Shown piece by piece: positions 52,167-63,733 of a stretch of 64,000 nucleotides of DNA (within the stretch, counting starts at the first letter, position 1; each line of letters opens with the position of its first letter). The DNA is from Cyrtodaria siliqua (lineage: Eukaryota; Mollusca; Bivalvia; Adapedonta; Hiatellidae): assembly GCA_037043455.1 (NCBI GenBank), contig JAWPHD010001144.1, forward strand, positions 248,001 to 312,000, written 5' to 3'. The notes under the pieces are model-generated. The model saw only the letters and a list, made by a program, of their open reading frames with translations, had not been told where the DNA came from and did not search any database. Position numbers and translations under genes: made by a program.

Positions 52167-52964
52167 TATATGCCGCGATAATCTTATCAGACAATAATTT
52201 GCTAAAATATTCTGACGTTTGAAAACGTACAAGATTTAGAGACAATATCCTGCTAACTATCTATAGCTTTTACCGGCAGATAATCCCTTCAGAACAACAA
52301 TTTACAACCAATAAAATAGATTCGATTTACCCTTTGCCATAATAATATTGGCCACTGACTATTCTGGATAATGGCTTGCGAGCCTGTGACAAGTTCTTAC
52401 GATTTCGACACGCCTATATACAGTCTCTACACGGATACCAATCGGAACTGCCTCGTCGGATTCCGTCACTCGGGAATCCGACTCGGAGAGTACTCGAGGC
52501 CATATTGAACTATTTTCAAGAAACGACAACTCTGCAGTAGCGACCTCTTCAATTATAAGATAAACAAAATGGCGACTGCTGGCAAGTTCCGAAAATGCGG
52601 TACATATTTATATGTTTTATCAGGGAGTATTCATAGAGATTCCTGATATAATAATGTATTCATACTAAGGTAAACAATATGGTGATTTCCGTCAAACGTG
52701 GGCGCTTCTTAATTTATAAGAGTTTCACCTCTTCTTCATCTAAAACTAAATAAAGTGCGAGCACATGCCATGGCCCATGGGCATCATGATCATGGTATCA
52801 ATGATTCATGGTATCAATGATCTGATCATACGCCCCAACAATATATACAGGGCAGGGTAGAGCAGGGGTGTCATTACCTTTATAAGTAAGCGACACCCAA
52901 AGCAGAATAGCCGGGTATTTTTTATTGATACTTGAAGTTGTATAAAATACTAGTAAAAGTATTT

Positions 52965-53165
52965 ATAGTAGCCAGGTAGAACAGTCAAAGTAGCAGGGAG
53001 AAATCCCCGCCTCCAACCTCTTAATGACACCCCTGGTAGAGTCGTCATTTGAGGAGTGGAGACTTGCTTTAGTGGCACGGGGATATGGGAAAAAGAAACT
53101 CGCAATAAAGGGAACACTGCCTGGAACAACAAGGAACACCACCAGGAACACCCCCAACCGTAATT
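52965..53165 (+). other. Module shared by the two duplicated copies with conserved short frames
   Basis: ACTAGTAAAAGTATTTATAG...ACCCCCAACCGTAATTAATAG matches 60690-60900. A plus-strand frame (GEIPASNLLMTPLVES, FEEWRLALVARGYGKKK) is open in both copies. Copy B lacks 12 bp in phase (one ACCAGGAACACC unit). Coding status is uncertain; no donor or known domain seen. Confidence 0.3.
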
Positions 53166-53326
53166 AATAGAACCCAGATAGAATATGTCTGTGAAAATTC
53201 CTTAAACGGGTCTTAACGTTATATTGATATATTTAAATACATAGATTTAAAACAGAAAATAAAAAGTAGAAGTTATTTATCATTGTTTATACATGTGGAT
53301 TAATCTAGAAAGTGACATTGAAGTTA

Positions 53327-53694
53327 TATCATAATTTTGATAGAGCATCATCAAAAAAACGGACCAATCAGTGACCAGCAATAAGACATAACCAATACAT
53401 TCTGGTAGGTGATAAACTCGGTCTTTATCCTTGATGTTCAACCAAGTTTACTGTTAAAATTAAGGTATCTGCAGTGTGATTCTGTTAAAACCCTGCCTAT
53501 TTCATGCACATTCATGCACATTGATTCAATATATGTATCTATAAAATCAAAATCTTGAAAATTATCATCGTTTTACTCTGCCAAAGATTTTTATTTTACT
53601 ATAGAACCTAAGGATAAGAACCGAGTAATACAAATTTTATCACCTACTGAAAATAAAATAAAATCTCAACATCTCTGTAATGCAAAATTATGAA
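53327..53694. mobile_element. Foldback MITE in copy A
   Basis: Ends CATAATTTTGATAG and AAAATTATGAA are inverted. An inner pair, GGTAGGTGATAAACTCGG and the complement near 53625-53650, is also inverted. Flanked by TTA (53324-53326 and 53695-53697). In copy B this position is empty (GAAGTTATTAATAATA), while a copy of the same element sits about 370-700 bp earlier (60319-60687). Confidence 0.7.
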
Positions 53695-54406
53695 TTAATA
53701 ATATGTGTGGATTAACACTGAAAGTCAGTGACGGTGAAATCATTTGTACAGACGGAATTACGCTGAAAGAGACAGTGACATGGTTTATCACTGCGACTTG
53801 ATACTAAAAGGGATGTTGAAATTGTTTATTTAGTGGGATTTACACAAAAAGAGACAGTGAAATTATTTATACGTATGGATTTATCCGGAAATTGACTGAA
53901 GATTCTAAACATGCAGATTTACGCTGAAAGCGACAGTGACGTTGTTATGTGGATTTACACTGAAGGATCAGCAACGTCATTTATATATGTGGATTTTTTT
54001 ATATAGTTTAGGAACATAACACATACCGTCGCAAGCGTGTTTTTTTTTAAATTGAGAAAAAATGCAGTAAAACATTCATTTCATAATTCTATCTTTGATA
54101 CTGTTTACAGTAATTAATGTCAACCCATGCATTTAAAATCGTTCTTATATTTTTATTCTTTCTATTGACTATTTTTTTCTAAAATTGATAAGTGAACTTA
54201 CTATATATGCAAATTTATCCTGAAATTAACAGAGAAGTCCCTGAATTCACCTGAAATTAACACTGAAGTTACTATATATGCAAATTTTTACCCGGAAATT
54301 AACACTGAGAGTTAATATATATATATGCGGCAAATTTACCCTGGAAATATTAAACAGTGAAGTTATTATATGCAAATTCATCCTGAAATTAACAGTGAAG
54401 TTACTA

Positions 54407-54701
54407 GGCCACCATTAAAAAATTGTTTGTTTGCAGTTTCCGACCCATGGCTTTTAGGGGTGGGTCGGTAGGTAGGGATATATATATATTTTTTAAAACA
54501 TTTTTATTATTAACGTATGCTCATCGACAGCATGCAAATATCGTGTGCTTCACTAGTATTATCCATAGAGTTTTTTTTTAAAAGGGTTTAGTTAAATATT
54601 AACAGAACATGCAAGAAAAATGAAAAAAAAATTGTTTGGGTCGGCGGATTTGCCGTGGGTCGGTCGCAAACTGCAAACAAACAATATTTTAATTTAGGCC
54701 T
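54407..54701. mobile_element. MITE private to copy A (TA duplication)
   Basis: Ends share an inverted GGCC...ATTGTTTGTTTGCAGTTT. TA at 54405-54406 and 54702-54703. The matching place in copy B reads GTTACTATATGTGG without an insert, so B shows the empty site. Confidence 0.85.
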
Positions 54702-54704
54702 TAT

Positions 54705-54960
54705 ATGTGGATTCACACTGGAAGAGACGGTGACATCATTTATATGTTGATTTACGCTGAAAGAAACGGTGACGTCATTTATATACGTGGATTTACGCTG
54801 AAAGAGACGGTGACGTCATTTATTACATGGATTTAAGCTGAAAGAGACGGTGACGTCATTTATATACGTGGATTTACGCTGAAAGAGACCGTGACATCAT
54901 TTATATACGTGGATTTATGCTGAAAGAGATCGTGATGGTTTATATATACTATATGCACCA
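54705..54960 (+). repeat. ~41-bp minisatellite
   Basis: About six units of GTGGATTTACGCTGAAAGAG then ACGGTGACGTCATTTATATAC. Also in copy B near 62590-62790 with one unit fewer. Degenerate units extend back to 53700. Confidence 0.9.
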
Positions 54961-55135
54961 AATTAATTCTGTTTAAATTGTACAAAACAAATGAACGGGA
55001 CAGTCACTAATTTTTTTTAATGTTGCCTACAGATACATCGTATGATACGTATCTAGTAGAAGGTTGCAAGCCCTTGTTAAAGCAGAGGAAATTATTTTAG
55101 TATTTATAGCAACAGGTTACACATTTTAGATAACC

Positions 55136-55422
55136 CAGGGCCGTCGATCTGTTTTGGGGGACTGCGACCCTTAGGTGGGGGAATTTTAGCGTGTTTTTAC
55201 AGGAAAGGGGGAATTATTTTGTGGCCATAATTTTGATTATAATCATTGTTTTAAATAGTCTACAAGTTTTATTTGTATTAAATACTGATACAGTTCGTAC
55301 TCGATATTTTACGTACCAGAAGTTTTGTTTTTTTGTTTTGTTTTTTCAGGGGGGAATTTTGAGTCTGAAATGGGAGAAAAAAACATATTTTTTGGAGGGG
55401 GATCGGCAGATCGACGGCCCTG
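55136..55422. mobile_element. 287-bp TIR element with TAACC duplication
   Basis: CAGGGCCGTCGATCTG and CAGATCGACGGCCCTG are perfect 16-bp inverted ends. TAACC precedes (55131-55135) and follows (55423-55427). Also present in copy B (62989-63280), with changed ends and a short extra GAATGCGTCC there, so it predates the duplication. No gene. Confidence 0.85.
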
Positions 55423-55505
55423 TAACCATACCTAGAAGTTAATGGGCCCAAAAAAAAATAAGAAAGGTTACATCTGAATCGGGGAGCAGTGCCCTAAATG
55501 TTTAA

Positions 55506-55877
55506 TGTGCTGAGAAGGTTGATTCCGATTTACTGCATCCGTGGCTTGGATGGTTTGAAACCGATTTACTGCATCCATGGCTTGGATGGTTTGAAACCTC
55601 GCCTCTCTCACTGCGAGTTGGAATAAATAAAAAAGCATGTCCTTTCAGATGGGCAGAAGATATACACTACTATTTCTACCCAGGAAAAAGTGGTGTGCCC
55701 CCACCATGGATGATATCGATGATCATATATGGCCTAAAATGTGCTAAAAATGACGTAAATCATTCAAACAACCAGCCAACCGATTTACTGAACCACCAGG
55801 TTCATGTTGATGACCCTCATCTTACGGATGTTGCCAGCTATCCGTCAGATGACTCCCATCAGCCAACTCACATCTAA
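55506..55877 (+). other. 123-codon open frame preserved in both copies, possible 3' exon
   Basis: Opens after a stop at 55503 without a usable ATG and ends at TAA 55875-55877. Includes a 13-residue tandem repeat (DLLHPWLGWFET twice, from a ~39-bp DNA repeat) and then KKACPFRWAEDIHYYFYPGK and VPPPWMISMIIYGLK. Copy B (63362-63733) is open over the same span with three amino-acid changes and no stop. A terminal exon of a duplicated host gene is possible. A preceding acceptor (poor polypyrimidine tract) is weak and no protein family was recognised. Confidence 0.35.
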
Positions 55878-56122
55878 ATCATTTCATGCTTAAATGTTAT
55901 ATTAATTGCATATATAAAATTATGTATTTATTAGGCACATATTTATATTTGCTTTATATTATAAGCACAACAAATAGGCGTCAGGGTTGTCATTAGTAGC
56001 CAATTGCCGGTTAAAATGGTGTTATAATCGGTAAGTTTTGCCTTAATTTTTATTTGCAATAAGTGACACTGACTTTGTTGATCCCTCGTCAAATTGTTTG
56101 GAATTCAAAATGAATCCCTGTT

Positions 56123-56215
56123 GCCAGGGCTAAATCTAGTTTAACTACTTTTCTGTGAAATTAGAAACTTCAGTTTAATTTTTTAGTTCATTTGCTCTTA
56201 GTACAAACATGTACC
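56123..56215. other. Interval before the tRNA-Gln candidate
   Basis: AT-rich sequence with no recognised feature; the end of copy B in this window prevents comparison. Confidence 0.3.
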
Positions 56216-56290
56216 ACTTCTATGGTGTAATCGGTAAACACATCTACCCTTTGAGGGTAGAAGACCCAGGTTCAAATCCTGGTGGGAGTA
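56216..56290 (+). tRNA. tRNA-Gln (anticodon TTG) candidate
   Basis: Folds as a full cloverleaf. Acceptor ACTTCTA pairs with TGGGAGT (G-U wobbles included). The D stem is GTGT/ACAC, the anticodon stem CTACC/GGTAG with loop CTTTGAG (anticodon TTG, 56251-56253), and the T arm CCAGG-TTCAAAT-CCTGG. A box TGGTGTAATCGG and B box GGTTCAAATCC match the pol III consensus. No run of T follows closely. A tRNA-derived repeat head cannot be excluded, since several tRNA-like sequences occur in this window. Confidence 0.65.
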
Positions 56291-57335
56291 AACATTTGTT
56301 TGGAAAAAGAGCTGGATTAAGCATTTCTAGTATTTCTAACTTTTGAATTTAATTCAATGAAATCAAATTCAATTTAAACAATCGAATATCATAAGTTACA
56401 GCATGTCTGGAAACGACCACGAGGGAAAGAAGCTATTACAAGACAATGGCCCATTTAGCAATAAAATCTTTCATGAGGCCCTCTTTTCGTCTTTGAAAGC
56501 CGTTTCCCTCTTTTGGTTTTGCAATAATGAGCCTCTTATAAAATATTTTACCTAATATTGTAATGCATTGAATGCTCTTAGAAGACAGTCGCCCAGTTAG
56601 TAAAATTATCTTCCCTGAGGCCCTCTTTTCAATTCATCATCTTTAAGGCCCTATTATATTACCCTTTGGTCTTAAAATGAAAAACAATGTTATTTTGCTA
56701 CAATAATAGGTCCTTTTTAAATATGTTTACCATATATTTACAAAAATCTTCCCTGAGGCCCTCTTTTGTCCATATTCTTCTCTTTTTGCTATGACCTTTG
56801 CCCTTTAAATCTTGGTAGCCAAACAGAGACTAATGAGTGGTCGTTTTAGCGCAGGATGAAACCTAACATGTGATGTCGACCAGTTTTCAAGACGTTTACA
56901 CATCCATAAACTCTTCTAACTACATTCTTTTCTTTCACGACTGTTATTATATTTATTACCGGTATCTCATTTTAACCGGGTGTGTCTTTAATTGAAATGT
57001 TGAAAAATAATAGCTCCATCTTTTCACTGGGCGCTTCAGTCAATGAGATCAATGCCGTGAATGGAAGTTTATAACAATTATGTAAATATATATCCATTTT
57101 TAGATATCATACAGTAGCTTTTTTCACGTTTAATCTTCATTATTGTGATCTTTATTTTTTCATATTGACTACTGTTCGCATTTAGGCAAAATAAAAAAAA
57201 AGTTAAAAAATAAAAAGACAAAAAAAAGAGACAAAAAATGTGAAATACGGTATACAAATGCAAAGTCTTATTATGAAGGACTAGTGCTAGGTTGTGGGGA
57301 AAAAACAATAATAAATGTATGAATTGAATTGAAAC
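56291..57335. other. Host DNA, no gene
   Basis: Contains three similar segments near 56450-56560, 56590-56720 and 56740-56830 (CTGAGGCCCTCTTTT and related), a loose repetition of about 130-150 bp. No coding support. Confidence 0.4.
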
Positions 57336-57648
57336 GAATGTTGTTTAACGGCTCATCAACACAGTATAGGTTATTTAGAGCTGCCCCAGAGACAGGGGAA
57401 GGATACATAGGAATCCGAGAACCGTGCCCTACTCTTATTATCAAATAGATTCCTATGGTTCTTTAACGTGCTCGGAGGATAGACCGATACACGGTATTGC
57501 CCGGTTTACGTCCCCATCCGTCGGACGAGGCTAACGGAAAGTGTCTTGGTCAAGAACACACCGACGAAACTCAGTGGCGCCACGGAGGATTGAACCTGGG
57601 GCCTCCGGTTACAAATCCGCCGCGCTACCGACTGCGCCATGCCAGCCC
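57336..57648 (-). mobile_element. Full-length tRNA-derived SINE
   Basis: On the minus strand it starts GGGCTGGCATGGCGCAGTCG with a perfect A box (TGGCGCAGTCGG) and B box (GGTTCAATCC). It continues through the conserved body (CACGTTAAAGAACCATAGG) and ends GAGCCGTTAAACAAC. Best copy of the family (others at 23217, 28790, 33829). Confidence 0.88.
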
Positions 57649-57989
57649 TAAAGAAATTATTTTTTGTTTCAAAACCCGGTGTAAAACCCACATTGTCAAT
57701 ACATACAGACTTGATTTACACAGATAATTTTAATGTTATAGTATCAAAAATAAACATTGTTTCATGCTACACTGATTTTTTCTCATATTTTGTTTTTGGA
57801 AAGAGAAAAAAACAATAACCCATACTGTGTAATATATCTGTATATAAATCCATTATCAAAGGACAATGTTTTAGGATAGTTTTAAAGGATTAATATACAC
57901 AACTTCCAAAATTATTTTTTTTTCTATAAAAAACAAGAAGGTTGATTAAGGAAGATCAAGATATAAGCAAGGGTATGTTATTTCTAATT

Positions 57990-58950
57990 AGTAAGCTAAG
58001 CTTTGCATGTCCCAGAATGAAAACATTAAGTTTATTTGCTACAGTTTGATACTGGAAAAATCAACAAAGTAAATTGTCTCTATACTCATGATACTAGCAA
58101 GGCATTGACTCCACATGGTTTCAAACGTATTCATTTTTAAGTTGTTATATGCAATTAGTTTCTCAACTTTGTATAAAGATATTATATACGTTTTAAAAAG
58201 GTTAAGCTGTGGAATTTGACGTTGCATCTTGTTTCGATAAATGTAAAGTTTTGCTTGCATGATGATTTTGCTCAAAACAGTATTAAATTTACTATTTCCA
58301 AATAAAAATATCTGTTTCTGTTAAAGTTACGAATGCTGTATTGCATTTTTCTGTAAGATAAGTTTGAAGTTTTGACCAGAATTCTTTTACTGCTCCACAG
58401 TTCCAAAACAGATGTTGGATAGTTTCAGGTGTATCTTTGCAAAAGCTGCACATATCGTTATTAATAATATTCATTTTAGATAAAAGGTAATTTGTTCCAA
58501 ATATCCTATGGTTGATTCTAAATTAAACCAAGGTAACTTAGGATCTTTTGTTATTTTATAAGGTAAGGCATATAATATTTAAAATTCAAAGTTTGGAACA
58601 TTTCTTCATTTTTCCATTTACTTAATGCTTTGGGATATACATTATTTCTAATCATGATGTCATATATGTTTCGACATCCTTCCTCATTTTGTAGAATTAA
58701 GGATAGGATTAGTGGACGAATAGGGTTTGGCTGTTACAGGCTAGATGCACAATATTCAGGTTTGCCAAATAATTCCTGACAGCCAGAGTTATAATACCTT
58801 CATATTCAAAAAAATTGGACTGTATATTATAGTGTTCATTCAATTCTATGTATGAATAAAGATTTCCATTTTTGTTTAAAATGTCATTGATAAAAGTTAT
58901 TCCTCCTGTAAACCATCTTTTGTAAAACACACTAGAGCCTCCGATTGAAA
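57990..58950 (-). pseudogene. Degraded LINE ORF2 C-terminal remnant
   Basis: Minus-strand frames with stops between them: VFYKRWF-type sequence near 58709-58930, and a zinc-knuckle CSFCKDTPETIQHLFWNC near 58292-58474, then a further piece at 58039-58275. Same domain order as 47553-48692 but with several frame breaks. No poly(A) or target duplication was found. Confidence 0.75.
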
Positions 58951-59745
58951 TTTAAACATTTTAAAAATGTTTGATGCTTCAAGAAGCCCTTATAAAATAA
59001 AATGATGTAATCATTGATCACATAGTGTTAAATAAACTATTTTCATATTGTTTATATTAAATATATGATATCTGGAATGTTTTCACTAGATGATATATGT
59101 ATAAGATCTATATCTTGCAATAAACTAACCCTCATGTCAAAGGTGTACCCTAATGTCTGTGGATTGGAGAAAAAATATATACTTGCAGACCATATAAGCG
59201 TAATTTAACAATATATCAAGTACCATGGACGACATGGACGTCAGTATGGACTTCATGAGTCATACCTTTCTTTGTTTAGAGTTTTATTAATTGATTTACT
59301 GATACAATATCAAGTTCATATATGCATGCAGCTGACATATCACTCTCGACTGACAAAACGGTAAACAATCACTCCCATAATATGATATAATCATAATTAC
59401 AATGTCTCTTCCTCCTTTCCCTTCAATTCAACCGTAATATTAAAGTATATATTTGGAAAACTCAACAAATGCTTCCAAACTGTCAGTCATTATATGGAAC
59501 GAACTGTTTGGGACCGAACGAACTGTTTGGGCCGAAACGTCTTGATTTCAACTACGGGATTTATTTTGTTAAAAAGTATAATTTATCGGTCATAGCGATA
59601 AAATATCAACAAATTGATACCAAAATCACTCACTTATCTGCAATATTTTCATCAATACAACATTATATAGAAGAGCACTATTTTGCGGAGAGCTACAATC
59701 GAAAACCGAACCAAATGCTGCATTTTGATGCAAAAAACCATTGAG
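58951..59745. other. Host DNA, no gene
   Basis: AT-rich; one duplicated GAACTGTTTGGG(A/C)CGAA unit near 59500-59540. Nothing else recognised. Confidence 0.35.
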
Positions 59746-59885
59746 CGGCACCCAATACTCTCCGAGCCACTATTCCCGAGTACGGAAATTGGCGAAGAGT
59801 TCCGATTGCACGGATACCTGCAATCGGAACTGCCTCGTCGGATTCCGTCACTCGGGAATCCGACTCGGAGAGTACTCGAGGCCAT
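59746..59885. repeat. Imperfect palindrome at the start of copy B
   Basis: ACTCTCCGAG...TTCCGATTGCACGG on the left (59758-59812) is complementary to CAATCGGAACTGCC...ACTCGGAGAGTACT on the right (59821-59876). Copy A retains only the right arm, so the duplicated block starts at the palindrome centre. Confidence 0.75.
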
Positions 59886-60318
59886 ATTGAACTATTTTCA
59901 AGAAACGACAACTCTGCAGTAGAGACCTCTTCAATTATAAGATAAAAAAAATGGCGACTGCTGGCAAGTTCCGAAAATGCGGTATATAGTTATTTGTTTT
60001 ATCAGGGAGTATTCATAGAGATTCCTGATATAATAATGTATTCATACTAAGGTAAACAATATGGTGATTCCCGTCAAACGTGGGCGCTTCTTAATTTATA
60101 AGAGTTTCACCTCTTCTTCATCTAAAACTAAATAAAGTGCGAGCACATGCCATGGCCCATGGGCATCATGATCATGGTATCAATGATTCATGGTATCAAT
60201 GATCTGATCATACGCCCCACCAATATATACAGGGCACGGTAGAGCAGGGGTGTCATTACCTTTATAAGTAAGCGACACCCAGAGCAGAATAGCCGGGTAT
60301 TTTTATTGATACTTACAA

Positions 60319-60687
60319 TTCATAATTTTGATAGAGCATCATCAAAATAACTGACCAATCAGTGACCAGAAATAAGACATACCTAATACATTCTGGTAGG
60401 TGATAAACTCGGTCTTTATCCTTGATGTTCAACCAAGTTTACTGTTAAAATTAAGGTATCTACAGGGTGATTCTTTTAAAAACCTGCATATTTCATGTAC
60501 ATTCATGCAAATTTATTCAATATATGTATCTTTCAAAATCAAAATCTTGAAAATTATCGCCTTTTTACTAGGCCAAAGATTTTTATTTTACTATAGAACT
60601 TAAGGATAAAAACCGAGTAACACAAATTTTATCACCTACTGGAAATAAGATAAAAATTTCAACATCTCTGCAATGAAAAATTATGAA
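60319..60687. mobile_element. Foldback MITE in copy B
   Basis: Same element as 53327-53694 (TTCATAATTTTGATAG to AAAATTATGAA) at an earlier place in the duplicated block. The matching place in copy A lacks it. Confidence 0.7.
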
Positions 60688-61693
60688 TACTAGTAAAAGT
60701 ATTTATAGTAGCCAGGTAGAACAGTCAAAGTAGCAGGGAGAAATCCCCGCCTCCCACCTCTTAATGACACCCCTGGTAGAGTCGTCATTTGAGGAGTGGA
60801 GACTTGCTTTAGTGGCACGGGGATATGGGAAAAAGAAACTCGCAATAAAGGGAACACTGCCTGGAACAACAAGGAACACCCCCATCCGTAATTAATAGAA
60901 CCCAGATAGTTAGAATATGTCTGTGAAAATTCCTTAAACGGGTCTTAACGTTATATTGATATATTTAAATACATAGATTTAAAACAGAAAATAAAAAGTA
61001 GAAGTTATTTATACATGTGGATTAATCTAGAAAGTGACATTGAAGTTATTAATAATATGTGTGGATTAACACTGAAAGTCAGTGACAGTGAAATCATTTG
61101 TACAGACGGAATTACGCTGAAAGAGACAGTGACATGGTTTATCACCGTGAAATTGTTTATTTAGTGGGATTTACACAAAAAGAGACAGTGAAATTATTTA
61201 TACGTATGGATTTATCCTGAAATTGACTGAAGATTCTAAACATGCGGATTTACGCTGAAAGCGACAGTGACGTTGTTATGTGGATTTACACTGAAGGATC
61301 AGCAACGTCATTTATATATGTGGATTTTTTTATATAGTTTAGGAACATAACACATACCGTCGCAAGCGTGTTTTTTTTTAAATTGAGAAAAAATGAAGTA
61401 AAACATTCATTTCATAATTCTATCTTTGATACTGTTTACAGTAATTAATGTCAACCCATGCATTTAAAATCGTTCTTATATTTTTATTTTTATTCTTTCT
61501 ATTGACTATTTTTTTCTAAAATTGATAAGTGAAGTTACTATATATGCAAATTTATCCTGAAATTAACAGAGAAGTCCCTGAATTCACCTGAAATTAACAC
61601 TGAAGTTACTATATATGCAAATTTTTACCCGGAAATTAACACTGAGAGTTAATATATATATATGCGGCAAATTTACCCTGGAAATATAGAATA

Positions 61694-62540
61694 TGGGACA
61701 CAAGGGACCATGGACAAAAGGGACCAGACACTTGGGACCACATTTTTGGGACAAAAGGGACCACATTATGGGACACAAGGGACCATAGTTTTATTTTTGT
61801 ATTGTGATACAATCATTTAATTAAGAAGCTGGATTATAAATGCAATCAGTTATCTATCTTCATGAAATGGCTATTTAAACAATTTATATGATAAGAACTC
61901 ACAAATGACATATGTATACTACTAGTAAAACAAATAAATAATTGTTGTTTTTGCATACCTTTATATAAAAAATCCTGGATTTAAATATCCTTAAAAGATC
62001 CATATTATGGGAACAATTTCACAAACAAATAAATACTATTAGTAAGCTATTATTTGTTTTCTATTTAATTTTTTGATGATTTGAACTTATTAGTTTAAAT
62101 ATTTTTCAATTAGTATGGCCCTTTAAGGAAAATATTAAGTTGGTAACTGGTTCCAGAATTCTGCATGCACTAATTAATAATTACATGCAAATTACTTACA
62201 ATGAATATAAACACATAACAGTAGACTCCATCATGTTTAAATAGTATAAGATCTAATATTATGAACAGTTAATTTTAATTAATTAAACTTAAATTCTGGA
62301 AAAAGAATGAACATTTTAACCTATAACTTTATTGAATAATTGGCCATCAAATGATATTCTTGAGTTTAAGTTATCCTTTAAATTATCATTTAAATAATCA
62401 AATTATGATATTTACCATTGCAATACACAACTATTATCAATGTAAATCTACATTTTTAACTAATTTTTGAATGGTCCCTTTTGTCCCAAAATGTGGTCCC
62501 AAGTGTCTGGTCCCTTTTGTCCATGGTCCCTTGTGTCCCA
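61694..62540. mobile_element. 847-bp TIR element private to copy B
   Basis: The ends are inverted repeats of about 70 bp: TGGGACACAAGGGACCATGG and inner units GGGACAAAAGGGACCA, CACTTGGGACCACA. The right end is the complement, ending GGTCCCTTGTGTCCCA. The interior is AT-rich without a frame. It is absent from copy A at the same place, with a few differing bases at the junction and no clean duplication. Confidence 0.88.
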
Positions 62541-63361
62541 CTGTGAAGTTATTATATGCAAATTCATCCTGAAATTAACAGTGAAGTTACTATATGTGGA
62601 TTCACACTGGAAGAGACGGTGACATCATTTATATGTTGATTTACGCTGAAAGAAACGGTGACGTCATTTATATACGTGGATTTAAGCTGGAAGAGATGGT
62701 GACGTCATTTATATACGTGGATTTACGCTGAAAGAGACCGTGACATCATTTATATACGTGGATTTATGCTGAAAGAGACCGTGATGGTTTATATATACTA
62801 TATGCACCAAATTAATTCTGTTTAAATTGTACAAAACAAATGAACGGGACAGTCACTAATTTTTTTTAATGCTGCCTACAGATACATCGTATGATAAGTA
62901 TCTAGTAGAAGGTTGTAAGCCCTTGTTAAAGCAGAGGAAATTATTTTAGTATTTATAGCAACAGGTTACACATTTTATATAACCCAAAGCCGTCGATCTG
63001 TTTTGGGGGACTGCGACCCTTAGGTGGGGGAATTTTAGCGTGTTTTTACAGGAAAGGGGGAATTATTTTGTGGCCATAATTTTGATTATAATCATTGTTT
63101 TAAATAGTCTACAATTTTTATTTGTATTAAATACAGTTCGTACTCAATATTTTACGTACCAGAAGTTTTGTTTTTTTGTTTTGTTTTTTCAGGGGGGAAT
63201 TTTGAGTCTGAAATGGGAGAAAAAAACATATTTTTTGGAGGGGGGAATGCGTCCGGAATCGGCAGATCGACGGCCTTGTAACCATACCTAGAAGTTAATG
63301 GGCCCAAAAAAATTTAAGAAAGGTTACATCTGAATCGGGGAGCAGTGCCCTAAATGTTTAA

Positions 63362-63733
63362 TGTGCTGAGAAGGTTGATTCCGATTTACTGCATCCGTGG
63401 CTTGGATGGTTTGAAACCGATTTACTGCATCCATGGCTTGGATGGTTTGAAACCTCGCCTCTCTCACTGCGAGTTGGAATAAATAAAAAAGCATGTCCTT
63501 TCAGATGGGCAGAAGATATACACTACTATTTCTACCCAGGAAAAAGTGGTATGCCCCCACCATGGATGATATCGATGATCATATATGGCCTAACATGTGC
63601 TAAAAATGACGTAAATCATTCAAACAACCAGCCAACCGATTTACTGAACCACCAGGTTCATGTTGATGACCCTCATCTTACGGATGTTGTCAGCTATCCG
63701 TCAGATGACTCCCATCAGCCAACTCACATCTAA
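63362..63733 (+). other. Copy B of the 123-codon open frame
   Basis: Aligned to 55506-55877 without gaps. It differs by one Val to Met, one Lys to Thr and one Ala to Val change, and keeps the tandem 13-residue repeat and the stop position. Confidence 0.35.

Larger units (their letters stand above)
52429..56122 (+). repeat. Directly duplicated block, copy A
   Basis: Matches 59811-64000 in order and orientation at high identity, offset 7382 bp at the start and 7878 bp at the end because of private insertions. Contents in order: GC-richer start, a foldback MITE (53327-53694), an AT-rich interval with ~41-bp repeats, a MITE (54407-54701) absent from copy B, the 287-bp TIR element, and a possible 3' exon (55506-55877). 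Confidence 0.9.

Noticed and set aside
55191..55442. 83-codon hydrophobic frame, also in copy B (63040-63291)
   Set aside because: Lies inside a 287-bp non-autonomous TIR element and a T-rich run; no coding support.
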